Shown: one piece after another, positions 45,436 to 57,705 of the stretch
How the letters are laid out: every line of letters begins with the position of its first letter
How positions within the stretch are numbered: the first letter of the stretch is position 1
DNA from: Auricularia sp. M13
Lineage: Eukaryota; Basidiomycota; Agaricomycetes; Auriculariales; Auriculariaceae
Assembly: GCA_037042915.1 (NCBI GenBank)
Contig: CM073196.1
Coordinates: forward strand, 744,001-808,000
Direction of reading: 5' to 3'
Length of the DNA stretch: 64,000 nucleotides
Program-made: the position numbers and the translations under genes
The notes under the pieces: generated by a model
Databases searched by the model: none
What the model was told of the DNA's origin: nothing
The model's input: only the letters and a program-made list of their open reading frames with translations

Positions 45436-45963
45436 GCGCCGAAAATGTCGTGCAGACTGGACAGAAGACCAGCAAGAAACGACGGGCAGTGGAATGTACG
45501 ATAGCAGAGAGAACGAGATATTCTGTTGTTACGAGTCTGAGCGTATCACCCAAAACGAAGTTAAGTAGCATCCTGCAGAGAAATCAACTCAAGTGCAATG
45601 GTCAGACTTAGAATACAAGTTGTTACGTCCATCGCTGGTGTATCCTTCTTGTGGTTCGGTGTGCAGAAGACGCAGTCGACGATGTTGAAGCTAATCCACG
45701 AGCGGGATCGGAGTAGCAAAAGTGAAGGCCGTCGACACGGGGATAACACTTCTTGCCCGACGCGATTTACGGCAATACTGAAAACGACGGATTGACAGCC
45801 AGACTGGGCACTGTAAGAAATTTCCTAATACAACATTAACCCTCACAAGTAGTAATTCTGATTCGTCTGCCTGAAATGGCAGCATTGATTAGAAAACGAG
45901 CATCGCGATCGGAAGCGCGCACCCGGATCGACGCGGGCCTCGTCCAGCTTAGCTATTGCAGCC
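45436..45963 (+). other. 3' flank of copy A with the conserved block
   Basis: TTCTGTTGTTACGAGTCTGAG at about 45520 and GGGATCGGAGTAGCAAAAGT at about 45705 correspond to elements after the stop of the other copies. No other gene is seen. Confidence 0.55.
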
Positions 45964-48772
45964 ATGGCTCTTCCAGGCGGCCATGGCTTTGTAGATGTAC
46001 TATCGCTCATTGAGCAAGCTACAAGTGGTGCGCAGTCCCATTATACCGGATCTGCTCCAGATTCAGCTGACAGGCGCAACCGCAAGACATGCAGGCCGGC
46101 GAGCTCATGATCATGGACAACTTTGGGCTGCAGGACGCGATGAGCGCCGTGGAGGTGCGTTGGTACTATCTACCAGGCTCCTCAAAGCTGACCGGATTGT
46201 ATCAGATTATGGATGAGCGTATGGACTCAGGCGCACGGCCCCCGGCCACAGGATTCGACCTGAATGCGCTCCTGCTGCCCGAGGAAGTGTGCTGGATACT
46301 GGACAGAGCACTCACAGCAGAGGTACACCTTTATAGAGGCTTCAGATAAGTTTCCTGGGCTAATTGAATGATTTCAGATGACCTGGCACGCCGGTTACTC
46401 GCTCGCGCAATCAGTCCTGACCCTGCAATATGTTCGCGCCCTCCCTCGAATGCACCCAGACGTTTACTTTCGCGGACGGCGCGACGGCCACGGCGAGAGA
46501 CGCCCCGAGCTCATTAGCATGGTCCTCCGTGCCGGCGTGCTCGCGCTCATCAAGTCCGTCGATCTTGCATGGCGCGAATTGGCTAAAAACAACGTATATG
46601 ATGTAAGGTGACATCCCATATGATCAGCGTTAAGCCTTCTGATACCTGAGAGAGCAGGGCGAAGACTGGCACAGCGAGAAATTCGAGGTCTCGCTGTGCG
46701 AGGGCGTCGCGGTGGCCACGGTCATCGACATCCTCGACGAGGCCATCGACTGGCTGCACGCCGCCAAGAAGACCGTCCGAATACCCTCCTCCTCGTCCTC
46801 CTCCAAGGGGAACACCAATGCAAACTGGTACTCGGCCCTCATCCAGCGCCTGGAACTGCGACGAGTGTGTGTGTTCCCTTTCTCGCCGTGTGCCCCCGCC
46901 CTCACGAAGACCCACATCCACAGACCGTCCTGCTGGCGCTCTCGCGCACGCTGCCATCCGAGGCCGACGAGCTGCGCGGCCTTGCGCTGGCCGCCCTCTC
47001 GCACCTTAAGCACATCCTCGACGGACCGCGCGTGCCCACCCCGGCGCAGGGCTCGCCTGCTCACCAGGCGTTCGACCCCTACGTATGTAGCACGTTGACG
47101 GTACTCATGCCCGTCAAGGCGATCGACCTGCTCTCTGAGCAAGACACCATTCTGTGGCTGCGCGGGATGCTCGACGGCTTGCTGGATGTCGCTGCATTAT
47201 GCTCGTGTGAACGGCTGATAACTTGGAAGGTGCGCGCCGACCCGCTTGCTTCGCCATCTTACCGATCTCGTACAGACCTACGCCCGCCTACGCGCACGAG
47301 TATCAGACGCGCCGCATCGAAGCGCGTTCCTGCGTTCCTTGTGCATGGTTCGAACCCGCGTCAGGAATTCCTGGTAACCGAGTAACGCTTCTACAGACAA
47401 CGTTCATGTCAGGAAACCTGGTCCTAGGAAAATACCAGTCGCCCTGGCTGGTGGACCACTACCTCGCGGAGATTGCCCGCGTACCCCAAGCTCTACTCAT
47501 GCGCCTACACGAAGAAAACGCGATCGTGATACCCAACACGAGCTCGCGCAACGCCGCGTCGGTGCTGCAGCTCTTCGAGAACGATGTAATCGTCGTGCGT
47601 CCCGCTAGATGCCTCTCTGATGCCCCTTCGCTAACCGCCTTCGCCCCCCTCTTTCACCCTCAACCAGTGTCTAAAAGAATACTACTCGAGCTTCTTCCAG
47701 AACCGCGCGCGGCAGCGGCGCAAGCTGAGCAACGAGCTGCTCGCCATGCACAAGTTGCGCGCGCTCGCGGCGCAGGTGCACGGGGCGACGACGTACGTCA
47801 AACGCATCGAGCTCGTGCTGCACGCGCTGCGGCTAGCGGCCGTCGCGGAGGTCGCGCTGTCCGGTTTCGAGCTCGACCTGTACGCGCCCGAGGAGCGCGG
47901 GTTCGTTTATTGGTACGCCGCGGGCGTCCTGAAGAGTCATGCCCATGTGCTGCGCGAACTTTTGGGACATTTGAGGGCGGACAATAGTGGTGCGTGGAAC
48001 AGGCGGCTTGTCGCATTCCTTGCAAAAAAGAGCTCATCACGTTTCGTTCTATCCTCAAGCCGACCGAGCTGCAGAAGACTTCGCGTCATCGGAACTCGAC
48101 TTTGTCAACGGCCTGCACGCGGCATGTCTAGGCAGCCTCCTCGTGCGTTGCCGTCCTCCGCCATCCTTCTCCTTTTTCTTAAGTACCTTATGCGCAGATT
48201 CTGCGGCTGGTCCCCCCTCCCACGCGCACACATGCGCTCACGCCCGACCGGCTGCGCATCAACATTGGCCGGCGGTTCAAATGGGCGTTCGACGGCGAGT
48301 ACGCATCTGTCCCCGTCAAGGACGAGGTCACGCCGGACTTGGACGCGTTCCTCGCGGCGCCGGAACATACTCTGCAGGTTTGCATGCTTATTCTTCTACA
48401 GCAGCACTGCTCATTTCTTTGAACAGGACACGAGGGTGCTGCAGGAAGCGCAGACGCTGTTTGATGCCGCCGCCGAGTCCTTCGCGCATGTGCGACTGCG
48501 CGACGCGCACGAGACGGGCGCGGAGCTGGCAGCTGACGCCCAGTACGACGTACGTCATCTCCTCCTACACCACCTTCCTGTCTGATATCTGCGCGACGCA
48601 GTTTATGCAGCACCTGATCGACGTGTGCATGGCCAACGCGGGGTACCTGCGCATCGCGCGCAGCCACGAGGAACCGGAGCGCCGCCTCAAGTGGGACGTG
48701 CGGCTCGACGGGTGGCTACAGCGCATCTACGGGTTCAGCATCGTCGAGCCCACGCAGACCGATAGAGATTAG
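45964..48772 (+). CDS. NatC N-terminal acetyltransferase auxiliary subunit (NAA35/Mak10)
   Basis: MALPGGHGFVDVLSLIEQAT starts the protein, then SDMQAGELMIMDNFGLQDAM and SAVE|IMDERMDSGARPP, the Mak10 N-terminal signature. Later come MTWHAGYSLAQSVLTLQYV, EDWHSEKFEVSLCEGVAVA, SGNLVLGKYQSPWLVDHYLA, CLKEYYSSFFQNRARQRRKL and DVRLDGWLQRIYGFSIVEP at the C-terminus. Mak10/NAA35 anchors the NatC complex (NAA30 catalytic, NAA38) to ribosomes, where it acetylates Met-hydrophobic N-termini. About a dozen introns; some inner junctions are approximate. It ends 116 bases from the convergent histone deacetylase gene. Confidence 0.85.
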
Positions 48773-48888
48773 AGGGCGGCCGTCGGTCTCATGTACTTAT
48801 TCTGGGTTTCAGGGGCCTGTGCGTGTGCGCCGAACTACTGTATCAATTCTACTGTAACTGCCACATTATACAGCTGCAAACCATACAA

Positions 48889-50786
48889 TCACTCGTCGAC
48901 CTGCATCGGCGCTTCTACAGAGCCGCGGTCCGTCCCCTCTGCTAGCGAGCCCGATACTGGCGTCGCGGGTTCCGTATCCGCCTCGACAGCAGCGGCGGCG
49001 GCAGCAGCAGCAGCAGCGGCGGCGGCAGCAGCACCGCGGCCCCTACCACGCCCGCGCCCTCCTCTCCCCCGCCCTCTGGTGCCGCGAGTCGGCGTAGCCG
49101 CAGCAGACGTACTCGGCGTGCTCGCCGCCGTGCGCGTCGGACGCCCCTTGATCTTGCGCGGCTCCGGCTGCCCCGCATTGTCGCCCTCGCCGTCATTGTC
49201 GCCGTCGCGGTCAAAGTACTCGTTCTGCGCGCGGTGGCGGTCGGCGCGCCGCTCGCCCGCGCCGACGGGGCCGAAGCGCTCCTCGTCCTGCTCCTCGGCC
49301 GTGCGCACCTCATCCGCCATCCAGCCCTCGAGGTCCGGCGGGATCTCCTGCATCTGCACGCTCGGCGCGCCCTGCAGGTACCGCAGCTTGTTCTTGATGT
49401 GCACCGCGATGCGCTGGAGTGCCGCGGGCGAGTTCATGTTGTCCACCTTGGTCACGATGGGCGGGTGCAGCGCGTAGTCTGGGCCAAAGTACTCGTAGTA
49501 CGGCGTCCGTGGCAGGCTCGCGGGCAGCGTGCGCCCGACGAGCACCGCCGTCTCGTGCGTCCAGCAGCGCGAGACGTTATGAATCGTGTAGCCGCCGCCG
49601 CCGAGCACAAGCAGCGGCAGGTTGTACCGCCGCACAAAGTCGACACAGGACCCGTGCGCTGCGATCGAGAGGTTGAACGCGCCAAGTCGGTCGCAGCCCA
49701 GAGAATCCGCGCCGCATTGCAGTACAATCGAGGATGGGCGAAAAGCCGTCACAGTGTCGTCGATCACGGAGCGAAAGATGGTCAGGTATGATTCGTCGTC
49801 GATTCCGTCCTGCAGTGGGACGTTAAGGGCGAAGTGCTTTCCCAGGAGACCGCCCCCATTGTCGTCCAAACGACCTGTGCCAGGGAAGAAATCGCCAGTG
49901 TACTTGTGGAACGATACTGTCATGACGCGATTCGAGTGCCAAAACGCTAGCTCGACGCCGTCACCATGGTGGATGTCGATGTCGATATACAGTACACGAG
50001 GATGATAGCTTGTGAGTGTCAGTATCCTTCAAAGCTCGCCCAGCTGCAGAACATACCGCAGGAGTTCTAAAATCGCCATAACGATATCGTTCACGTAGCA
50101 GAAACCGCTGGCCTCTCCACGACGAGCATGATGAAGGCCACCGGACCAATTAACAGCGATGTCAGTGGTGCCCTGAGTCAATTTCCGAGCACCTGCTAAG
50201 GAGGCCCCAGCATATTGCCGGCAGAAGGTATACATATCCGTGAAGACAGGGCAGTCCTCGACGCAGTTGTACTTGTCGATGGCAGCCTTCATCTCATTTT
50301 GTGTTTCCGGTGTGACGCTGAAATATCCGAGGTCAATGAATCACGAAGGAATAGTTGAGACCTATCTCCTACCGTGCCAAGAAGTCGATGTAATCGCTGT
50401 CGTGATACGATTCGAGCTCTGCGCGAGTGGCAGGTCGAGGACTGTAAAATTGGTCGATTTGCTTATCAAGCCCGTACCCAAGCACCAATGCATTGGTTAG
50501 GCTCAGCCGATGAGGTTTCATTGGATGTCGTTCCTGAGCCTATTTCAGCAGAGGATACCATCGGTTGGAGAGTTACGAACGCCATAGTGGTACTCTCCCA
50601 CGCCTTTGGGATAATAGTACGATACGATGGGACGTGAATGCGGCTGGGAGCCAAGACCTGAGCTGATGATATAATATATGTGCCGTTGAAACGTACTGCC
50701 ATATACCCTTGGGTGGGCTCGGTTTCCATGCCTTCGTCATCGAAATAGGTTTTCGACGAGAAAGTGTTGTTTAGCGACCGGACCAT
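48889..50786 (-). CDS. Class I (RPD3-type) histone deacetylase with poly-Ala/RG-rich tail
   Basis: Start [20 protein letters not shown]. Exons then give [64 protein letters not shown] (active-site His pair), [13 protein letters not shown] (zinc Asp/His), [30 protein letters not shown] (zinc Asp) and [17 protein letters not shown] (catalytic Tyr). It should deacetylate histone lysines in nuclear corepressor complexes. The catalytic domain looks complete. The C-terminus is unusual: after an acidic segment with [10 protein letters not shown] there is an RGRGRGG-type run, then 15 alanines (about 48988-49035), and a final acidic tail ending MQVDE. Confidence 0.92.
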
Positions 50787-51459
50787 GACGAACAGTGCCC
50801 ACAAAGCTTGGAGTCACAGAAACAGTAGCCTCAAGGTAGGAGCAGCACAGGAACGTCTCAGATAGCAGCAACTATGGAGGCGCGTGCGGCAAAAGAAGCC
50901 TAAGACAGAGAACTATTCCGGGGTTGCAAAGCCTGCAAGGGCGTGAAGATAGCGACGACGAGCTGCAAGTACGAGAAGAGTTATTCGCGTGCCCTGGCGT
51001 AGTCTGGCGTGTCTTTGGTTGGTGCCACGCGGATGAGGAGAAACTGAAAGCAAGAGAAGGAGCAACGATCGGACTTCAAACCAACCTGGACTGTCTTGAA
51101 TTCTTTCTTCTGCCTTCTAAGCAAGCATGTTCGCACCTTGCCCTTCGCGCAGCACACCTACATATGCTTTTGTAGTGCCTTCTCAGCACCGCAGGATAGC
51201 GCTCTTATGTGGCCGGGTGCCGATGGGTGAAGCCAAGGCGAAGACGTCTGTGCCTAGCACTCAACGTGCAAGCAATGTCTCAAAAGTTTCTTCGAGGCCG
51301 CGGGCGAACGATAGGAGTCTTTTGCTCTCATTTCAAACGAAAATGCTTCAGGTGATGGCTCTGGCGATTTGTCGGATCCAATTTCTGCTTGCTCGTCAGC
51401 TGCTCATCCCGAAGCTGGTTACCTGCGCGTTGTCGTGCCCTCCTAGAATCGACTTCGTC
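50787..51459. other. Intergenic region
   Basis: No gene supported. Open frames are short and without recognisable domains. Confidence 0.3.
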
Positions 51460-51750
51460 TTCGACGTGCGGCCCGTCGTTTATGGCCGGCCCTGTGGGTG
51501 GAAACTCAGGCCCGGTGGCTGGTGACCTTTTTGGCCTGCCCATTGTCATGCACTCGTCTTCGACGGGCGGTCCGTGCTTTTTGGCCGGCGCTGCGGTTGG
51601 AAACCCACTCCAAGGCGCTGATGACCTTTGGCCTGCGCGTCGTCGTCCACTCGTGGTCTCGACGAGCTTCGTATTCGACGAGCGGTCCGCGGTTTACAGC
51701 CGGCCCTGCGGGTGGAAGCCCTTGCCAGGTGACTGATGACATTTTGGCCG
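51460..51750. repeat. Three tandem diverged ~105 bp repeats
   Basis: Copies begin near 51462, 51560 and 51675. Each contains a TTCGACGNGCGGNCCG start, a GTTTA..GCCGGCCCTG core, GGTGGAANC and GTGACNTTTTGGCC-like ends. They are about 100-115 bases long, and the last ends about 80 bases before the GH43 ATG. They look like local promoter-proximal duplications. Confidence 0.6.
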
Positions 51751-51782
51751 GTCCGCTGCCAGTGGGGGGAGGCTCCTCGGTC

Positions 51783-51790
51783 TATAAGTA
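51783..51790 (+). promoter_or_regulatory. TATA box of the GH43 gene
   Basis: TATAAGTA, 48 bases before the ATG at 51831. Confidence 0.5.
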
Positions 51791-51830
51791 TGGCTCGCAT
51801 TCTGTGCAACTCTACACAGTACCGGAAAGC

Positions 51831-53376
51831 ATGTTATCGCGCTTCCTGCTGTTGCTCCTCGTAGTCGGCAGCGCTTTCGGCGCTGCCACGTTCACAAACC
51901 CTATCAAGAGGACGGACGGTTCGGATCCATACATCGTACGCCCACTCTCTCTCCTCTCTAAGAAGCATGGACTGACCTGTCTTTAGGTCTACAGCGATGG
52001 ATACTACTGTAGGCATGGCTTATCGCGCCTATGCTCACTTCTTGACCCGATGCTTCTTACAAGACCTGACGACAACGACGTGGTCAAACATCCAAATCGC
52101 GCGTGCCACAGTAAGTAACTCGATGCATACGCTTAGTGCTACTCATTAGCGCAGACGATGGCGGGCTTGAAAACCGCGTCGCCCAAGGTGGTCTGGTCTG
52201 ACAGCACGGCGTCGCGTTGTTGCAACCTATGGGCACCCGAAATCCATTGGTCGTTCGATAAATGGCACATGTAAGGCCGCGCATGTCAATTTTCTAGCGC
52301 AACCTCTGGACGCACTCGTTTCTGCAGCTATTACAGCGCCGGCTCCTCCGGAACCTTTGACAATCAGCGCTTGCATGTGCTTGAAGGGTCGTCGGACAAC
52401 ATATGGAACTCTTCGTGGTCGTACAAGGGTCGGATTGCAATCCCCAACCGCGACGTGTGGTCTATCGACGGCACTGTACGCTTCTTCCTGCTGCAGATTT
52501 CATGTAACACCTACTCAATATCAGGTGCTAGCTTGCGTTCCTCGGTGGCAACACATACCTCCTCTATTCGAGCTGGGATGGCGATAACCAATGCCTCTAT
52601 ATCGCGTATGCCAGATTCAATCACTCTCTTTCACCATACGGTCTTAACGTTAGCACAGGCAACTGACCAGTGCGGCAACTGTCGGAAACGCAACCAAGAT
52701 CTCGACGCCGACCCTCAGTTGGGAAAGAATCGGTGCAAATGTGAACGAAGGACCTGGTACGTCGGAAATCCCACATTACAAACTCCAAACTGTCCAGCAC
52801 GTGACGGTCGCTAAAATATATCACTGCCAGCCATGCTGTACCACGGTGGCCGCACCTTCGCAGTCTACTCCGCGTCCAACTGCGCGGGCACCGGGTACCA
52901 ACTCGGCCGGCTCGAGCTGACGGGCTCCAATCCGCTGTCAGCGTCGTCCTGGAGCAAGTACTCCCAGCCCATCTTCACCAGTGCTAACGGGTGCGTCCCT
53001 TCGACTCCGATAACCGATTATGGCGGGTATTAGCTCACTTCATTCGATTATTTAGGAACTACGAACCTGGCCACAACGGCTTCTTCAACGGTCCTAGTGG
53101 CGACAATATTTACATGGTGTATCATGCGAGCCCGACCAGCCCTGGTGCGTTCACTAACCCTGACCGTTATCCGAAATGCGAACACGCAAAATGACCATTT
53201 GGTCAGGAACCTGCGACGGGAATAGATACACGATGGTGCAGCCAGTATACTGGCACAGTGACAGTACGTTCATTTCGTGGACATTTGTCACGAACCGTTT
53301 CTCAATCGCATGCATAGATTCGCCGAACTTGGGATCGCCGCGCCCGCTGTCCGATGCGATTCCAGAGCCCTCGTAA
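51831..53376 (+). CDS. Secreted GH43 family arabinanase/arabinofuranosidase-like enzyme
   Basis: Signal peptide MLSRFLLLLLVVGSAFGA, then FTNPIKRTDGSDPYI with the catalytic-base Asp. TMAGLKTASPKVVWSDSTAS and CCNLWAPEIHWSFDKWHI are typical of the five-bladed propeller. VWSIDGT carries the likely pKa-modulating Asp, and GANVNEGPAVLYHGGRTFAV the general-acid Glu. NYEPGHNGFFNGPSGDNIYM and the C-terminal RYTMVQPVYWHSDST|PNLGSPRPLSDAIPE follow. The last two junctions (after SPG and after SDST) keep frame. It acts extracellularly on arabinose-containing hemicellulose or pectin. About nine small introns; the inner exon around 52540-52680 is the least certain. Confidence 0.85.
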
Positions 53377-53896
53377 CGAAAGGCTCTCGATTGTACATAT
53401 CCCACAAAGAACCCGTCGAGCTCGAGTTCTGAATATTAGTTGGGCGCTCAGTGCTCCTGAAGTAGCGAATCTCGATAAGGCAGTAATGTGACTGACAATT
53501 GAAAGCCCCCAGTTCTGCCGACTGCTCTCCGCGGCAGGAATATACGGACCGTAACATGCATCACGATGGGAGACAATGACGGGGAAATGACTGGAGAGCG
53601 CTCGGAGGATGACAGAGACGAGCATCAATTGGCGGCAGGGATGGGTATAACGTCGACGGCTTGATACGTCTGCTGAACTGTATGGTCGACGTCCGCCATA
53701 TCAATGATCCTAGTACGCATCCCATGGATGTCGACACTGCCAGGAGGTCTGTTCTGGTCTAAATCTGTGGAATATTCATAATTATTGAAGCCTTCCGTAC
53801 GCGATAGAAAATACATGGAGACGGGCACGCCAATGAGCGGCTATGCGCTATGCTACATTCCCAGTGAGTGTGTAACTTGGCCTGCGGAACCCCAGA
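53377..53896. other. Intergenic region between convergent GH43 and DUF3632 genes
   Basis: No gene or repeat recognised. Confidence 0.3.
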
Positions 53897-54943
53897 TTAT
53901 TCGGAGCTGCTGCGAGGAGTCGGTAGGCCGGTTTCGGCTTGAGTCATCGCGGCGAGAGCAGCCTGCGAGGGGACAAGCTTCCTCAGCAATGGACGCAAGG
54001 AGAGTGATCATGATATGCTACGTACGTGGGCGGTGCGACGCACATGCTCCATCTCAGTGCCGTCCCTCGCAATTTGCTCGAGCCCTCGCTTCCAAAGCGT
54101 CCAGCGTGCAGGATGGTACCCCGGCGGACCGGCCCACAGATCTCCTCCCCTGGCTGCAGAGTCTGTCATGGCCTCGCGACAATTGAACATGCGACTGGCG
54201 TTGCCGTATGAAAGCCAGCTAGCGGCCGCCAGCACCGCCAGGCCTCGTGGAATGCGATCGAACGCAGTACTCCAGGGCAGATACTCAATAGCGTTACGCA
54301 TTGAACAAAGGGCGAGAAGCTCTCCGGACCAGACGCCGCGGGACCAGGCCCGTGACAGGAACGAGTTCAAGGCGAGCCACCGTCGGCCGGCTGCAGTGAT
54401 CGCCTTCGCTCGCGCATTGCTCGACGAGGCGTTGTCTTCCGAGTCTGGTGACGGCTCCGCGGCAAGCAGGCACGCTTCTTCGCGCGTCCAGGGCCCCATA
54501 TCCTTGCCGTCCATGTACACGATTGGACCTGCACCTGCGGTTAGTTTCGCGGGACCGAACGCAGCCTTGCGGCACCAATGCTCACAACGAAGTGCCTGGT
54601 GCACGGCAGCGCCAAAGAGGGGCAGCGTCTCCCAGCTAACGCCACTCTTTTTCCAGACGCGCCAGGCCGAGTCTGCGGGTTGCTGGCGCGCGCGAGTCTT
54701 GATGTGCTCCAGGATGTCCAGCACGCGTTCATGGGCCTCGGGGCGGTTGTGCTCGTCGTCCTGCACGAGCAGCAGCATCTCGCGCCAGAAGGCTGAGAGC
54801 CATGCCTCCAGACCAGGCGCGCCGGCTGCCTTGTGGTGTTTGTCGCAGAAGGTGACTATCAGGGCGGCCGCCTCGTCCGGCGGGATGAAGCCGTCGGTGA
54901 GCACGAGCAGCGCCGCGGGCACTGTTGTCTCGAACCACCACAT
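53897..54943 (-). CDS. DUF3632-like protein
   Basis: Exon 1 (54943-54026, 306 codons) and exon 2 (53962-53897) join through a 63 bp intron (GTACGT...CGCAG) to 327 residues ending TPRSSSE. Without this intron the frame ends a few residues later at 54008. An all-helical pattern with ERVLDILEHIKTRAR, WETLPLFGAAVHQAL and RRWLALNSFLSRAW fits the agaricomycete family DUF3632 (from memory). Its function is unknown. No signal peptide or membrane segment is seen. Confidence 0.65.
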
Positions 54944-55017
54944 GGCTCATCGACCAGGCTTGCAGGAGTCTGGGGGTAGGGTGGGAGCAAAGGTCGTGCA
55001 GCGGTAACATACAGTTC

Positions 55018-55641
55018 TTACGTCTTGACGGCCATCAAACCAGATGCATCGGGTATATGGGCGCTTGCGTTCCTAAGGGCCACATTGACAATGACCTTCG
55101 CCACAGCGGCTCTCGCCGGCCCTCTTGCTCCTGCTTTCTTCGTTCGTTGGCAGACCTGGTTATCCTGCATCGTACCGACCGCGACCCTGCCCATGACAAA
55201 GATTCCAGACGAAATTTTACCCTTTGGCGCAGTCATCGATGACCTCGTGCCCTCGACGATGCGATTTAACGCCGAATGCTCTTGCAATTTGAAATCTTCC
55301 AGATTGCAACCAGGCTCTGACGATCGTTCGCGGATCCTGTGTCTTAACCGACGATGGCATCCCCAAGGTCGTGCAGGCCCTGACCGTTGTCCAGAGTGGC
55401 TCCATTGCAGTGAGCTGCCGCTCGGACTGCCGCCTTGTGCCGTCCAGGGCGGAGCCCGAGCGCGAGCAAAAGAGGATCCAATGGCGAATGGCGACACATC
55501 CAGTGTGGGTAATTTCCATGAGTCTTCTGCGTAGTTATTCTCGAAATCGTGCAAGAAGTCGAAGAAGCCAACGAATGGCACGAACGCATGGTCGCCATCC
55601 CAAGGCACCTCGCTGCCCAGCCACATTGCACGTGGGGACAA
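55018..55641 (-). CDS. Hypothetical coding-like region
   Basis: An open frame of 207 codons starting MSPRAMWLGSEVPWDGDHAF, with a second overlapping frame containing TQDPRTIVRAWLQSGRFQIA and FGVKSHRRGHEVIDD. The two frames together look like a spliced or frameshifted gene, but I could not join them and recognise no family. Confidence 0.25.
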   Translation of the reverse strand: MSPRAMWLGSEVPWDGDHAFVPFVGFFDFLHDFENNYAEDSWKLPTLDVSPFAIGSSFARARAPPWTAQGGSPSGSSLQWSHSGQRSGPARPWGCHRRLRHRIRERSSEPGCNLEDFKLQEHSALNRIVEGTRSSMTAPKGKISSGIFVMGRVAVGTMQDNQVCQRTKKAGARGPARAAVAKVIVNVALRNASAHIPDASGLMAVKT

Positions 55642-57390
55642 ATGACGCCGTTCTCTGAGTAGAGTTACCGCTCTGGCCTACGGTACCGCTAGCACGTTCC
55701 ATCATTACTTGGATCATATGTCACCCATCGTGCGCTTTCGGACCCTGCACGATGCGGAAACAAACAGCCAGCACCTCGCGTCTAAATGCTATCAGCGCGA
55801 AGAGATGTTCGAAAGTGCTGTCGGAAAAAGTGCAGGAGCTCGGTCTAGGAAGATGATGCTAGAGGCAAAGATATACCAAGACCTAGCTCCCGTATACCGT
55901 ATATCTAGCCAGACCTAGCAGGGTCTAGATAGAGCTTATCTCATGTTTGAGAGCATGTCCACATTGTGAAAGAGGTCTTGAAACGGCAGTTGGGTGCTGC
56001 AGCACCTTATTCCGGCCGTCAATGCCGGCCAGAACAGACGAGGGAACAATTCAAAAAATGTTGCGCACGGACCAGGGGCGTATCAGCCGTCGAACGCGAT
56101 TAAAACATTGTCAATCGAGTGGCCCCCGGTGGGGGTACATGGGACATCAAGCGTGCGCGGTGTGCTCCACTCAGCGGCACTTCCTCCACCGCTCCACAAT
56201 TATGTATCTAATAACTGATTGTACATATTGTTGTAGTATCTCATTGTACATATCGTTGTAATGGCATAAGCTCTGTTAGATGACTTAGAGGTTGTAATAT
56301 TACGGAGTATATACTAGGCAGTAAGATTGTAAGAAGTGACAAATGAAGTACACACGCCCGTGTGGGCGATGTGTACAAGCTATTATACATATTTTCACCT
56401 ACCTGGTAGACCGAGCTCGTTCTTAATATAACCGGCGGGCCTAGCATCGTCTAGCGGATCTGGCAGACCATGCCAGAGACGCTGGGCCTGCAAGTCGTTA
56501 CCCAGATCTAGTATATGAGGTGCTAGATGGTTAGAACTAGCTAGGTCCTACATGGCCCAGCTAGGTATACTGAATGCACATTTTCCGACAGCCACACAGA
56601 GGGCTATGTACGTATTGCCGTAACCTCTTGCCAAACGAAACGCCCTTGGCCCAAAGGTATCTTAGTCCTTCAGCAGATATTTGACCGGAGTGGCTGATGA
56701 CTACCGGCCTCCTGTCTTTTTGTTTTCTTCCCAAATGGTCTAGAAACGAAAGCGCGGGAGGTGATCTATGGAACGTGAGACGGACGCCACCCGAAGCAAT
56801 GGACTCCATACATGATGAGTTTCTAGAGCGCCGTCGCGTGTCCAGCCTGTTGTGAAGGAGCGTTAGGTAGCATTACCACGGCGAACAAAGGACTCGGTAA
56901 CTCGGGATCGTCTTACTGACGAGCTAGAGTCATGGCGACGCCTGGAACAGGGCGCACGCCGGCGCTATATGCGCCTTCCTATTCGGGATAGAAGCCACAC
57001 CGCCACCCGCAAGCTGCCATCGCGCTCGCTCTGCACATTCCGCCCGTCGTTCGTCACCTCAAGAGCCGCAAACGCGGCGCTGGGCTCGCTTACACGGACC
57101 CTAGCCGCCGTTCGAGAATGGAGGCGCCGGAGCCGGAGCTCGACCAGCTCCATCAGCCGCCTCCTATCAGCGCCGCGGCAGCCTCTCTGGTCTCGTCTCC
57201 ACCGCTACCCGCCCCCACGCTCGTCCCTTACCCCTCGTTATACATATCATTCGCCTCGCCGCTCGATTTCCCCCATATTCCGCTTGTGAAACCCCACCGG
57301 ACTCTGTCTCCTTTCATGGCATGTGCCAGCCTGTTCTCTCTCTCTCTCACTCTGGATCGATAATCAGCATCGCATCTCGTCCTCATCATG
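55642..57390. other. AT-rich, CTAG-rich island upstream of the Gypsy element
   Basis: Base composition drops sharply at 56200-56450. CTAG and GATCTAG words recur at 55870-55940 and 56440-56580. A hairpin lies at 56348-56376 (GTACACACGCCC, GTGT loop, GGGCGATGTGTAC). It may contain a solo LTR or the start of the Gypsy 5' LTR, but no ends could be fixed. Confidence 0.3.
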
Positions 57391-57705
57391 TGTATATATA
57401 TCTCTTGTGCTCAAGGGAATGAGTCAGAATAGTTTTCCCCCTTTTCTCTCTCGAGTTCTTGAGTCCTGAGCTCGGGGCGTCCTCAAGGGCCTCAAATCGA
57501 TCCGCTAGAGTCTGAGAGGCGGCCAACCTCCTCAGAGCTCACTCCTCACTCGTTCTCGGTGTCTATTATCGTTATCTACGGGATCTACGAGTCGTTAGTA
57601 GCGGCACGGACTAGTATTCCTACCGGGTCCCACCCGAGCTAGACGCACTCCCGCCGAACCTGCGTGTCATTTGTGGTGACCACCGCAGGGACCGCAGGTA
57701 GGTAG

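Noticed and set aside
47346-47356. GGTTCGAACCC, a tRNA B-box-like word
   Set aside because: No A box, acceptor stem or T-stem pairing around it, and it lies at an exon edge of NAA35/Mak10.
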